Assembly: GCA_900314085.1 (NCBI GenBank)
Contig: OMTX01000175.1
Location: 1 to 57,153, forward strand
Direction: 5' to 3'
Length of the DNA: 57,153 nucleotides
Origin: an uncultured Lachnospiraceae bacterium
GTDB lineage: Bacteria > Bacillota > Clostridia > Lachnospirales > Lachnospiraceae
Below the pieces are notes generated by a model. It made no database searches, had not been told where the DNA came from, and saw only the letters and a program-made list of their open reading frames with translations. Shown one piece after another: positions 1 to 8,244 of this stretch. The translations under genes were made by a program, and so were the position numbers. Position 1 is the stretch's first letter. Each line of letters begins with the position of its first letter.

Positions 1-721
1 AGGATTATGGCCCGAGAGTCGTACTGCTCACGGATATCACCTACCTTCCTTACAACGGTGTATTTGCCTACCTGTCGACGATCCTGGATGCCTTTACGAA
101 GCAGATCCTGTCCTATGTCCTGAGCGACAGCCTCGAGGTCGATTTCGTCCTGGAGACCGTCCAGAAGCTTGTCCGCGACCATGGGGTGTCACTTACCTCA
201 AGGACGATCATTCATAGCGATCAGGGCTCGCACTACACGAGCTGCCAGTTCATCGATATCGTGAAGCACTCAGACCTGCGACAGTCCATGTCGAGGCGCG
301 GGAACTGCTGGGACAATGCCCCGCAGGAGAGTTTCTTCGGTCGGATGAAGGATCATATAAAGCCGAAGCTAAAGGAATGCATTACCTTTGAACAGGTAAA
401 GGCCGAAGTCGATGATTACATGGACTACTACAACAACGAGAAATACCAGTGGGAGCTGGCCAAGTTGTCGCCGAACGAGTTCTATGAGTTCTGCGCCACC
501 GGTATCTATCCCATAAAAATCGATAACCCGCCTGAAATCCCGGTGCCGGCAAGGCCGCCGGAAGATCTTGGACGGAAGAAAAAACTCGGAAACGAGGAAC
601 AAAAGGAAACTGCGCCAGATGTCTGAAGACATGGGCACCGGGAGTTGGAGTGTCCAAAGGAAGGGGTAAAATCCTTCAAAAATCCAACCCCAACTTTCTA
701 AAATGTCCTTGACAAGGGGTA
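1..721 (+). mobile_element. IS3-family insertion sequence, right part, cut by window edge
   Basis: The left part lies outside the window. The visible part holds the end of the OrfB-type transposase and about 95 bases of non-coding tail. The tail runs into TGTCCTTGACAAGGGGTA at 704-721, which resembles the terminal inverted repeat of IS150-like IS3 elements; its reverse complement begins TACCCC. I place the element end near 721, but the exact boundary and any target duplication cannot be shown without the other end. After 721 the sequence changes to the terminator of the next gene. OrfA is not visible. Confidence 0.75.
3..626 (+). CDS. IS3-family transposase (OrfB, integrase core), 5' end missing
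   Basis: DDE transposase of the IS3/IS150 group, which cuts and joins the element ends. The frame is open from base 3, before the first in-frame ATG at 186, so the true start is outside the window and 207 codons remain. The catalytic triad is complete: Asp in LLTDITYL (visible residue 11), Asp in HSDQGSHY (residue 73) and Glu in NAPQESFF (residue 109). The last two are separated by 35 residues, the classical D-35-E spacing. The motif RRGNCWDNAPQESFF is typical of the family. The C-terminus ends in a proline-rich, lysine-rich tail. No frameshift or stop is seen, so the visible part could be functional. Confidence 0.9.
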   Translation, partial: DYGPRVVLLTDITYLPYNGVFAYLSTILDAFTKQILSYVLSDSLEVDFVLETVQKLVRDHGVSLTSRTIIHSDQGSHYTSCQFIDIVKHSDLRQSMSRRGNCWDNAPQESFFGRMKDHIKPKLKECITFEQVKAEVDDYMDYYNNEKYQWELAKLSPNEFYEFCATGIYPIKIDNPPEIPVPARPPEDLGRKKKLGNEEQKETAPDV

Positions 722-800
722 CGGTTTAGTACTCCATCCGGCCCGACTTCCGGCTTTAAAGAGTGGAGGTTTGCAGCAAAACGCCCCTACCAGCCAAATG

Positions 801-836
801 AAAAAAGGCAGACACACGCAACGCGTGTGTCTGCCT
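801..836 (-). terminator. Intrinsic terminator of the 949-residue oxidoreductase gene
   Basis: A perfect 14-bp stem (AGGCAGACACACGC at 806-819 with its complement at 823-836) and a 3-base loop. On the minus strand it is followed by a run of six T (801-806). It lies about 40 bases after the stop codon at 878. Confidence 0.9.
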
Positions 837-877
837 GAAAAAGCCTCAAAACACATGGGCCCAATGCCGCCAAAGCC

Positions 878-3727
878 TTATTCTATCACCCCGTCCGCCG
901 TCTGCTTCGTGGGATACGTGTGCTTTCCTGTCGTCTTGTATTTGATGATAGCCTTCGTCCTCTGCGGCATATACTTGCCGATGGCCTTCATCATACCTTC
1001 TGCAGCGACGAGATCCGAGGAATGCGGCAGGTCGCGCGTCAGGTGGATGGCGTCGAATTCGCACCGCGTCGTGCAGAGACCGCAGCCGATACACTGGTTC
1101 AGGTCGACAACGGTTGCGCCGCACTTTAAGCAGCGGTTCGCTTCCTTGTGGACCTGCTCCTCCGTGAGGGCGATGCGGAGATCCTCGTAGGATTTCCGGG
1201 GATTTCCTTCCCTGTGGCCGATGGCCTGGCGGGGGCAGTTGTCGTAGCCTTCCGCATTGGGATCAATGTCGTCCCGGTCGAGCTCTATAAACTCTCTGAG
1301 GTCACGGCCGATGGTCATGGACTGGCCGGGATGGACGAAGCGGTTGATGGACTGCGTCACGATGCGGGCATTTCCAATTGCATCAATGGCGAAACGAGCT
1401 CCGTGCTCGATGTCTCCGCCGGCGAAGATGTCCGGCTCGGCGGTCTGCAGGGTGACGGGATCCGCGACAATGGTGCCGCCCCGCCGCAGCTCACACTTCG
1501 TATTCTTGAGGAGATCGCCCCAGACAGCGGCCTGACCGATAGCCATGAGGACATTCCCACAGGGAATTTCCAGGGTGTCAGACTCATCATACTGAGGATT
1601 GAAGCGGCCGTCCGCATCCTTGACCTGCGTGCACTTCTTGAAGACAATGGCCGTGACATTGCCAGAGGCATCCTTCTTCACCTCCATCGGGCCCCAACCG
1701 TTCTTCACCTCGATGCCCTCTTCTTCCGCCTCAGCGACTTCCGCAGCAGAGGCAGGCATTTCCGCCCGCTGCTCCAGGCAGAGCATGGTGACACGTCCGT
1801 CCGTGGAACGAAGGGCAGCCCGCGCTACATCGCAGGCTACGTTTCCGCCGCCGACGACGACGACGTCCCCGTTCAGGCGATGAGAATGCTTTTCATCATG
1901 GGCGAAATCAGAGAGAAACTCCACGCCGGAAAGGACGCCCTTTGCGTCCTCGCCGGGAACGCCGGCGAGACGGCCGCCCTGCAGGCCGATGGCTACGTAG
2001 AAAGCCTTGTAGCCCTGCTTGCGGAGTTCTTCAATCGTCACATCTTTTCCGACCTCAACACCGCAGCGGATCTCGGCGCCCATCTTTTTGATGATTTCGA
2101 TTTCCGCCTCGAGGGCCGTCTTGTCCAGACGGAAGGAGGGGATACCGTTCAATAGCATGCCGCCCGGCCGGTCCTGTTTTTCAAAGACCGTGACGGGATA
2201 GCCTTCGAGCCGAAGGTAGTAGGCTGCGGAAAGTCCCGCAGGGCCTGCACCGATGATGGCAATCGGGTATTCCGTCCACTCGTTTCCGTCCATATTCTCA
2301 CAGGGCAGAACGAAGCGATCGATATTCTTTGTCTCGTAGAGCGAGAGGAATTTCTTGATGTCGTCAATGGCAACCGGCGCATCGACGAGGCCTCTCGTAC
2401 ACCGGTCCTCGCAGCGGCGGTTGCAGATATCGCCGCAGACAGCCGGGAAGGGATTGTCCTTCCGGATCAGGGCTACGGCATCCTCATAGCGGCCGTCCGC
2501 CGCCATCTTGACATAGCCCTGAACAGCGATATGGGCGGGGCAGGCCGTCTTGCAGGGAGAAGTACCGGTATCGTAGCAGTTTTCCTTGTTGTGATCGCGG
2601 TAGTCCTTGTCCCACTTGTCCTCGCCCCAGGGCATGTCGTCCGGGAGCTCATGCATTTCATAGACCTGCTTTGAGCCATCCGCCTTGCAGAGCTTTCTTC
2701 CGAGCTTGGCAGCTCCCGCCGGGCAGACCTCCACGCACTTGCCGCAGGCAACGCACTTCTCTGCCGTCACATGGGCGCGGTAAGCGGATCGGGACATATT
2801 GGGCGTATTGAAGAGCTGGGATGTCCGCAGAGCATAGCAGGAACCGGCGCTGCAGTTGCAGATGCCGACGATGCGGTCCGGTCCGTCCACATTTGTGATC
2901 TCATGGACGTACCCTTTTCGCTCCGCCCGCTCGATGATTTCCTTTGCCTGCTCCCGGGTGATATAATGGGCGTCCTTACCGGACTCCACAAGGAATTCCG
3001 CAATGTCGCCGACGCCGATGCACATGTAGCCTTCGATATCGCCGACGCCTTCCCCGCGGATCCGCTGGGCCTTGCGACAGGCGCAGACCATGGTGCAGAA
3101 TTTGTCGTATTTGTCGAGCCAGTGGGAAAGGTGCTCCGTATCCACGGACCGGCTCGTGGGATCAATGGCCTTCTCCACGGGAATGACATGCATGCCGAGG
3201 CCGGCGCCGCCGGGCGGAACCATCTTCGCCGCCCACTCCAGGGGTTCCTGGGGAGCGAAATTGAACATGGTTGCGACTTCCGGATGATCGTCGGGAAGCG
3301 TCGGATGCTCCATCATGTACTCGCCGTTGCCGACAACCCACTTGGGTACCCAGTACTGGATGTGCTGGTCTGCATTGTCGCGGTTCTGCTCGAGGATGCC
3401 GATCCAGAGCAGGTGGTCAATCATCTTTTGCGTCTGGTCGACGGGCATGCCGTTCATTCGGGCCAGCTCCGTCGTCGTGTACCCTGTCCGAAGCTTCTTG
3501 AAGGACAGCATGAACTTTGCTTCTTCCTTCGTCAGCATGCGGTCGAGGATCCAGAAGTCCATGTGGTTTTCGTGCATGCCGCCCGGCATCTTTCGCGGAA
3601 TATTGTCCGTGCACATGCGGGCCAGCTTCATGACAATCTCGCGCTTTTCGGGATCGTCGCAGTGGTAGTCTTCGAGCGGGAAATCCCGTTCGTTTACGTG
3701 AATGTTCGGATTGACTTCACGCGGCAT
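878..3727 (-). CDS. FAD-dependent pyridine nucleotide oxidoreductase with several ferredoxin modules (GltD-like core)
   Basis: Large cytoplasmic flavoprotein of 949 residues. Domain order as seen: an N-terminal helical/winged-helix-like part (about 1-200); a cysteine-rich part with CTMVCACRK near 211-217 and CNCSAGSC near 290-297; a 4Fe-4S ferredoxin motif CVACGKCVEVCP at 325-336; a glutamate synthase small-subunit type module starting with CKTACPAHI near 392; an FAD site GAGPAG at 493-498; an NAD(P) site GGGNVA at 626-631; and a C-terminal set CLKC plus CIGCGLCTTRC at about 866-889. The core is known from GltD, NfnB and related enzymes that move electrons between NAD(P)H and ferredoxin-like partners. 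The long N-terminal part is not typical of those enzymes. It is a single-gene unit with its own terminator, so the physiological partner is unknown. An ATG start at 3727 is preceded by a purine-rich stretch (GGGGGAAAAGG). Confidence 0.85.
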   Translation of the reverse strand: MPREVNPNIHVNERDFPLEDYHCDDPEKREIVMKLARMCTDNIPRKMPGGMHENHMDFWILDRMLTKEEAKFMLSFKKLRTGYTTTELARMNGMPVDQTQKMIDHLLWIGILEQNRDNADQHIQYWVPKWVVGNGEYMMEHPTLPDDHPEVATMFNFAPQEPLEWAAKMVPPGGAGLGMHVIPVEKAIDPTSRSVDTEHLSHWLDKYDKFCTMVCACRKAQRIRGEGVGDIEGYMCIGVGDIAEFLVESGKDAHYITREQAKEIIERAERKGYVHEITNVDGPDRIVGICNCSAGSCYALRTSQLFNTPNMSRSAYRAHVTAEKCVACGKCVEVCPAGAAKLGRKLCKADGSKQVYEMHELPDDMPWGEDKWDKDYRDHNKENCYDTGTSPCKTACPAHIAVQGYVKMAADGRYEDAVALIRKDNPFPAVCGDICNRRCEDRCTRGLVDAPVAIDDIKKFLSLYETKNIDRFVLPCENMDGNEWTEYPIAIIGAGPAGLSAAYYLRLEGYPVTVFEKQDRPGGMLLNGIPSFRLDKTALEAEIEIIKKMGAEIRCGVEVGKDVTIEELRKQGYKAFYVAIGLQGGRLAGVPGEDAKGVLSGVEFLSDFAHDEKHSHRLNGDVVVVGGGNVACDVARAALRSTDGRVTMLCLEQRAEMPASAAEVAEAEEEGIEVKNGWGPMEVKKDASGNVTAIVFKKCTQVKDADGRFNPQYDESDTLEIPCGNVLMAIGQAAVWGDLLKNTKCELRRGGTIVADPVTLQTAEPDIFAGGDIEHGARFAIDAIGNARIVTQSINRFVHPGQSMTIGRDLREFIELDRDDIDPNAEGYDNCPRQAIGHREGNPRKSYEDLRIALTEEQVHKEANRCLKCGATVVDLNQCIGCGLCTTRCEFDAIHLTRDLPHSSDLVAAEGMMKAIGKYMPQRTKAIIKYKTTGKHTYPTKQTADGVIE

Positions 3728-4038
3728 AGCCTTTTCCCCCTTTTTGAATCATGACTAATAGAAAACCCGTCCTTTTCCTCTGCGCGAAAATTTCTGCGGC
3801 AGGCCCGGATGCCCCTCCGGAAGGCCCGCCAATCTCAGGCAAAAGAAAACGCAGGAAACTTATTATATTGTAACAAGTTTCCTGCATTTTTTCAACACAA
3901 ATGCGTTTATGTATGGAAGTTCACACTACGGATGCTTAAAAGTCTGCTGCCGCAGTCCCCCGCGACAACAGTGAACGGCAGCCCCGCTGCCTCTCTGCCG
4001 GTCATGGAAAAATTCCATATTCCCCCGGGGAGTTTTTT
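3728..4038. other. Intergenic region with bidirectional hairpin and candidate promoter
   Basis: No gene seen. It holds the hairpin at 3851-3885, a GGCAGC/GCTGCC hairpin at 3977-3991 just after the membrane-protein gene, and a GAAAATTTC palindrome at 3786-3794 about 60 bases before the oxidoreductase start. On the minus strand TATAAT lies at 3867-3862 inside the loop of the first hairpin and could be the -10 element for the oxidoreductase gene, but no good -35 box at 16-18 bp is visible. Confidence 0.6.
3846..3892. terminator. Bidirectional intrinsic terminator
   Basis: Perfect 11-bp inverted repeat: GCAGGAAACTT at 3851-3861 and its complement at 3875-3885. It is followed on the plus strand by ATTTTTTC, and on the minus strand by GTTTTCTTTT. 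On the minus strand it would end the polysaccharide operon whose last stop is at 4039. Confidence 0.75.
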
Positions 4039-6195
4039 CTACTCCTGCCCTGCGACTCTGTAAATATACGTCCCGTCCTCGTCGTAAATGAGGGAAAGCT
4101 TTCCGGCATAGGCTGCTTCCTCCACCGGTCCCTCCGTAAAGACATAGCGGACATCCAGGGTATCGAGGACATCCGGCCCGATCGACAGCGACAGGAGATC
4201 CGGCAGCTTCAGCTCGAGCGAATAACCGGGCGCCTCCGTCAGGTGAATTTCGATATGGGCATAGCGGTTCCAGATTTCTTCATCGTTCCCGTCCGGATCG
4301 AGTTTTTCCCAGACGTCTCTGTTCGGCATGAAATTCACGGAATTCAGCGTCTTCGCCCCGTTTGCAATCAGATAGTTGCTTCGGAGCTCGGAGGTGCCGA
4401 TCCAGATGGCATCCGGTTCTTCGGCGGAAATTTGCTGCACCTCCTTTGCAAAGGGCTTCTCCGTCAGCGCCGCGGTGCCGGCCATAACGGGGCTGACAGT
4501 CAGGGGACCGATGGCCAGGACGTAGGCGCAGACAACAGCTGCAGTCTTCCAGGATGTCCTGCGGAAGGATACAAGAAGGAAGAATAATAGGATGGCACAG
4601 AAGGCAGCCGCCAGCTCAGCCACCGGCAGGGAAAAACCCGTCTGCATCGCCCTCCCCTCAAGGATCACCGGAATTGCAGCAAGGACGGCAAGCGGCAGGG
4701 CGACAGGAAAGCGGAGGCCGCCGAAATCCCGGAGAACGGACAGGGAGATGATGAGAATCAGCACCAGCAGGGCGCCGAGGATGTCCACCGTCCGCCTGCC
4801 CATGCTGTGGTCCAGCAGGGTGACTTTCGCAAGAAAGGCCGGCAGGCCGCAGGTACAATAGAGCGTCAGGAGGGCCAGGGGAAAGAGGAGGAAGAAAAGC
4901 AATCTCCGCCTTCCCGCAACTTCTTCAGAAAAGGCAACCCCTGCTGCCCCCTGCAGGGCCTTCTTCCTGCCCCCGACAAAGGCACCTGTTCCCCTGCCTT
5001 CGAAGGATATCCAGATGGCCAGGGGCAGGAGGACATAGGCCAGCGGAAATCCAAGGGCAAAGGCCGCACTCTCACATTCATTCGTCACCAGGGATTCGTC
5101 CCTGTCGAAACCGGCAAAAAGCATCAGGGCATAGCCCCCGAGCTTCGAAAGGGAATAGCCTCCGGTATCCGCCCGGGTTCCGGGATAGGCCGTGGACGAA
5201 ATTGCCCGGATATACGGAAGATCCAGGTACAGATAGCGGAGGATGATGGAAACCATGAAACCGAAGGCAGCCGCAAGGGAAAGCCAATCGGCCATCCGGT
5301 AGTCCTTCCAATCCCTGTACTCGTACAGGAAGTAGGCCATCAGCGTCAGAACGATCCAGCCGATCGGCACCTGCCAGGCCGGATAGAGGAAGACGACGAA
5401 ATCCGCCCCGCCGATGGCCAGCATCAGGCCGAACGCAAACCGCCTTTTCCAGTCACCTGCCGTCAGCATATAGTAGAAAAGCACCGGCAGGGCACAGAAG
5501 GAAAGGAAGGGCACCGGGAAAGACCACCAGGCATTGAAGGAGGAAAACCAGAGCAGGCTGCCGCCAAGAAGCCCCAGCGCCTTCTTCTTTGTCAGAATGT
5601 AGCAGAGCTCGAAGGCGAAGAGAAAGCCGAAGATATAGGTATAGGACCATTGGAAGGAAAGGCCGTGGGAAAAGTCGAGAAAATAATAGCCCCAGAGAGC
5701 CGGCCTTGCCAGCGCCGCATAGTCTCTTTCCAGTCCGGCGACAGCGATATTATTCTGCCCGCCGCCCATGGCAAGCTCATTCACCGGCCCGTAATCGGAC
5801 CGGGAAGCGGATGCCATTCGCGGCAGCGTCACTGCCCATTCGTCGCTGCGGATGACGCGGGGCGTTCCGAAGACAGGCCCGGCGTCCTCTTCCGTAATGT
5901 CCGGCTGGATCACCGCATTCCAGCAGTAATAGGAGGAATTGTTAAAATTGTTGGCGACGGAAAAGATGAAGATGGCTGCGGCCAGCGCCGCCCGCCGGCG
6001 GAAGATCCATGCGTAGAGCCTGCGGAAACCGAAGACCGTATGGAGGAAGAGAAAACCGAAAAACAGCGTCAGAAGCTCAATCCGCCGGATGTAGATCGCC
6101 GGGACGGTCCGGAAATGGTAAACAGACAGGGCATAGGCAAGGAGAATCAGGGTTCTGCAAACCCATATGATTATTCTTTTCCCGTTTTCTTTCAT
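4039..6195 (-). CDS. Large polytopic membrane protein, DUF7657/DUF7654-like, polysaccharide-associated
   Basis: 718-residue integral membrane protein with many hydrophobic helices alternating with short loops and a soluble C-terminal part of about 150 residues. After the second or third helix comes a conserved-looking loop with RSDEW (around residue 115), as in large membrane proteins of unknown function found in Clostridia beside glycosyltransferases. By analogy it may transfer or modify sugars on the outer face of the membrane, but no catalytic residue can be named. The start overlaps the stop of the DUF2304 gene by 4 bases (ATGA at 6192-6195), showing translational coupling. It is the last gene of the surface polysaccharide operon. 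The family name is from memory of sequence style, not a search. Confidence 0.7.
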   Translation of the reverse strand: MKENGKRIIIWVCRTLILLAYALSVYHFRTVPAIYIRRIELLTLFFGFLFLHTVFGFRRLYAWIFRRRAALAAAIFIFSVANNFNNSSYYCWNAVIQPDITEEDAGPVFGTPRVIRSDEWAVTLPRMASASRSDYGPVNELAMGGGQNNIAVAGLERDYAALARPALWGYYFLDFSHGLSFQWSYTYIFGFLFAFELCYILTKKKALGLLGGSLLWFSSFNAWWSFPVPFLSFCALPVLFYYMLTAGDWKRRFAFGLMLAIGGADFVVFLYPAWQVPIGWIVLTLMAYFLYEYRDWKDYRMADWLSLAAAFGFMVSIILRYLYLDLPYIRAISSTAYPGTRADTGGYSLSKLGGYALMLFAGFDRDESLVTNECESAAFALGFPLAYVLLPLAIWISFEGRGTGAFVGGRKKALQGAAGVAFSEEVAGRRRLLFFLLFPLALLTLYCTCGLPAFLAKVTLLDHSMGRRTVDILGALLVLILIISLSVLRDFGGLRFPVALPLAVLAAIPVILEGRAMQTGFSLPVAELAAAFCAILLFFLLVSFRRTSWKTAAVVCAYVLAIGPLTVSPVMAGTAALTEKPFAKEVQQISAEEPDAIWIGTSELRSNYLIANGAKTLNSVNFMPNRDVWEKLDPDGNDEEIWNRYAHIEIHLTEAPGYSLELKLPDLLSLSIGPDVLDTLDVRYVFTEGPVEEAAYAGKLSLIYDEDGTYIYRVAGQE

Positions 6196-6560
6196 GAGCT
6201 TTCCCCGTCTTCCTCTTCCTTCTCCGAAAGCTTTTCCTGAAGCAGGGCCATCTCCTGGACGAGCCGCCGGATCCGCTTCGACGAAGCCGAAACCACGGCC
6301 GTAAGCTCCATCACAATGGCGGAAAGCACGATGATGGCCACCATGAACAGCATATTGACCGGCGTCGCAATGCCGAGCAGGGCGGAAAGGCCGCTCATCA
6401 CCTGGGGAAAGATGGTGAAGATCAGAATGACAATGCCCGCGGCATACCAGACCAGGGAATACTTGAGCTCCACCTTCCGCCGGCGAACGAGACAGGTCAC
6501 GCTGACAAAGCCCAGAATGACGATGATGACAGCAACGAGACGAAGTTTAAAGTCCAGCAT
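6192..6560 (-). CDS. DUF2304 family membrane protein
   Basis: 122 residues: an N-terminal helix (about 5-25), a second and third hydrophobic helix (about 35-90) and a charged coiled C-terminal tail rich in Glu and Lys. This length and layout fit DUF2304 proteins, which commonly sit next to GtrB/DPM-like glycosyltransferases in Gram-positive surface polysaccharide loci. It overlaps the upstream glycosyltransferase gene by 14 bases and the downstream membrane-protein gene by 4, so the three are translated from one message. Function is unknown; a role as membrane partner of the glycosyltransferase is inference from this arrangement. Confidence 0.8.
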   Translation of the reverse strand: MLDFKLRLVAVIIVILGFVSVTCLVRRRKVELKYSLVWYAAGIVILIFTIFPQVMSGLSALLGIATPVNMLFMVAIIVLSAIVMELTAVVSASSKRIRRLVQEMALLQEKLSEKEEEDGESS

Positions 6561-7248
6561 GTTTTCTCTTTCCTTCCACGAGAATAGCCATTGACACCTT
6601 GATCATATAGTAGACGGACCGGTTCAGGCTGATGGAGGACTTCCCTCCCTGTCTGGCCCGCATGACAACAGGCACCTCCAGCACCCGGCTTCCGTTTTTC
6701 AGAGCGAAGACCGTGCTTTCCGGTTCCGGATAATCCTTGGGATATTCTTCGGCAAAGGCGGCAATCAGTTTCCGTCCCACCATGCGAAGCCCCGACGTCG
6801 GATCCGTAATCGTCATTCCCGTCACATGACGGATCAGGCGGGTGAAATAGCGGATGCCCATCTGCCGGGCGAAGGTGGACTGAAAGCCCTCTTTTTCTAT
6901 GAAACGGGAGCCGATGACCATGTCCGCCTGCTCTTTTGCAAGCCTCTCTGCCATCAACGGAAGAAAGGCCGGATCGTGCTGCCCGTCTCCGTCCACCTGG
7001 ACAGCGACGTCATAATCGTTTTCCTTCGCATAGAGGTAGCCGGTCTGAACAGCGCCGCCGATGCCGAGGTTGACGGGCAGATCCAGAAAATGAATCTGAT
7101 TCTGAAGAAGGAGATCCCGCGTCCCGTCCGTTGAGCAGTCGTTTACGACGATGTAGTCAAAGTCCGGCGCTTTTGCCTCGATTTCCCTGACGGTATGGAC
7201 GATGGCCTCGCTCTCATTATAGCAGGGAACGATCACCAGTTTTTTCAT
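6547..7248 (-). CDS. GT2 glycosyltransferase, dolichol-phosphate mannosyltransferase/GtrB-like
   Basis: 233 residues, GT-A fold. The N-terminus VIVPCYNESEAI is the nucleotide-sugar binding start; NDCSTDGT and VDGDGQHDP (the DxD-type metal site, about residues 88-92) follow; SRF and a TSGLR motif come later. These match polyprenyl-phosphate sugar transferases that charge undecaprenyl phosphate with a hexose. There is no C-terminal membrane pair as in full GtrB, and the adjacent DUF2304 protein may supply the anchor (inference). Its place between another GT2 gene and DUF2304 supports a role in decorating a surface polymer. The sugar donated cannot be read from sequence. Confidence 0.85.
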   Translation of the reverse strand: MKKLVIVPCYNESEAIVHTVREIEAKAPDFDYIVVNDCSTDGTRDLLLQNQIHFLDLPVNLGIGGAVQTGYLYAKENDYDVAVQVDGDGQHDPAFLPLMAERLAKEQADMVIGSRFIEKEGFQSTFARQMGIRYFTRLIRHVTGMTITDPTSGLRMVGRKLIAAFAEEYPKDYPEPESTVFALKNGSRVLEVPVVMRARQGGKSSISLNRSVYYMIKVSMAILVEGKRKHAGL

Positions 7249-7269
7249 GTTTCTTTTTCCTCCGCCGCA

Positions 7270-8244
7270 TCAGGTCCGCGCCAGATGCAGCTTCAAATAG
7301 ATTCCCCCGAGAAAGTTCATGAGCCTGCGGATGCGGACGCTGCGCTTCACCTCGCTATCGGTAAGTCCCAGCGCCCCTCTGTACTTTTCCACCAGCCGCC
7401 GGTGCTCGTCTATGTACCTTTCCCCCTCGCTGCCCCCCAGCACTTCGCCTGTATTGGAGTCTGTCCGCAGGCGGAAGTAGTTCAGCGGTTCATGAATAAT
7501 ATAAAGCATCCCGTTTACGGCCAGCTTTACGAAGAACTCATAATCGACGATGTAGGAAAAGGCCGGATCGATGCCGCCGTATTTTTTGTAAGCGGATGCC
7601 CGGATCAGGTTCGCCAGGGGCGCCCCCAGATAGTCCCGGGTGAAGAAGGAATGGCGGACAACTTCCTTTCCCTCCACCAGGCCGGATTTTCTGTACCGGC
7701 GGTAAAAGCCCTGGGGCTTTCCCTCCGTATCCAGAAACTCGGTATCGGACTGGACGAGGACGACCGTCGGATACTCCTCCATATAGCCCTCTTCCGTCTC
7801 CAGGATGGCGGGATCCAGAAGGTCGTCTGCACAGAGGAGCTTGATATATTCCCCGCGGCAGAGGGAAAGGCACCTGTTCCAGTTCCCTGCCATACCGAGG
7901 TTTTTCTCATTGTGGTAGAGCCAGATGGATCGTCCGCCGACAACCGCCGGCAGGTTGGAAAAATCGACTTCCGGCGCGCTGTTCGCCGGATCACAGATCT
8001 CCGGGCGCACATAGGAAACGGTCCTGTCCGCAAGGTCAAAAAATGCCGCCGCCTTCCCGGCCGCCACAGCCTCCTCTGCCGTCCTTCGGATCAGGGGGAG
8101 GGAATCGTCCTTTGAATTGTCATCGACCAGAATGAGTTCCACCTCGGAATAAGTCTGCCTGAGGACGGAATCCATCGTCTCCTGAAGCGTCGCGCTATTG
8201 TTGTAGACAGGGATGCAAACGCTGATCAGCGGTTTCTGCTTCAT
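7270..8244 (-). CDS. GT2 family glycosyltransferase
   Basis: 324 residues. The N-terminal VCIPVYNNSATL is the donor-binding strand; LVDDNSKDDS follows. The region LLCADDLLDP (about residues 135-145) carries the DxD-like metal site, and a YIVDYEFFVKLA motif further on contains the ED/DxE-like acceptor-side acids. It is a typical inverting glycosyltransferase of capsule or teichoic-type polymer loci. The start at 8244 shares a base with the stop of the flippase gene, again indicating a tightly packed operon. The C-terminal 60 residues are basic and may bind the membrane surface. Donor and acceptor are unknown. Confidence 0.85.
   Translation of the reverse strand: MKQKPLISVCIPVYNNSATLQETMDSVLRQTYSEVELILVDDNSKDDSLPLIRRTAEEAVAAGKAAAFFDLADRTVSYVRPEICDPANSAPEVDFSNLPAVVGGRSIWLYHNEKNLGMAGNWNRCLSLCRGEYIKLLCADDLLDPAILETEEGYMEEYPTVVLVQSDTEFLDTEGKPQGFYRRYRKSGLVEGKEVVRHSFFTRDYLGAPLANLIRASAYKKYGGIDPAFSYIVDYEFFVKLAVNGMLYIIHEPLNYFRLRTDSNTGEVLGGSEGERYIDEHRRLVEKYRGALGLTDSEVKRSVRIRRLMNFLGGIYLKLHLART

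Noticed and set aside
1148..2155. 335-codon open frame on the plus strand inside the 949-residue gene
   Set aside because: It is antisense to an oxidoreductase with clear motifs and has no family features; GC-rich coding DNA often leaves long antisense frames open.
4807..6240. 477-codon plus-strand frame
   Set aside because: Antisense to the large membrane protein; composition is Gly/Arg/Gln-rich and low in hydrophobic order, as expected for a shadow.
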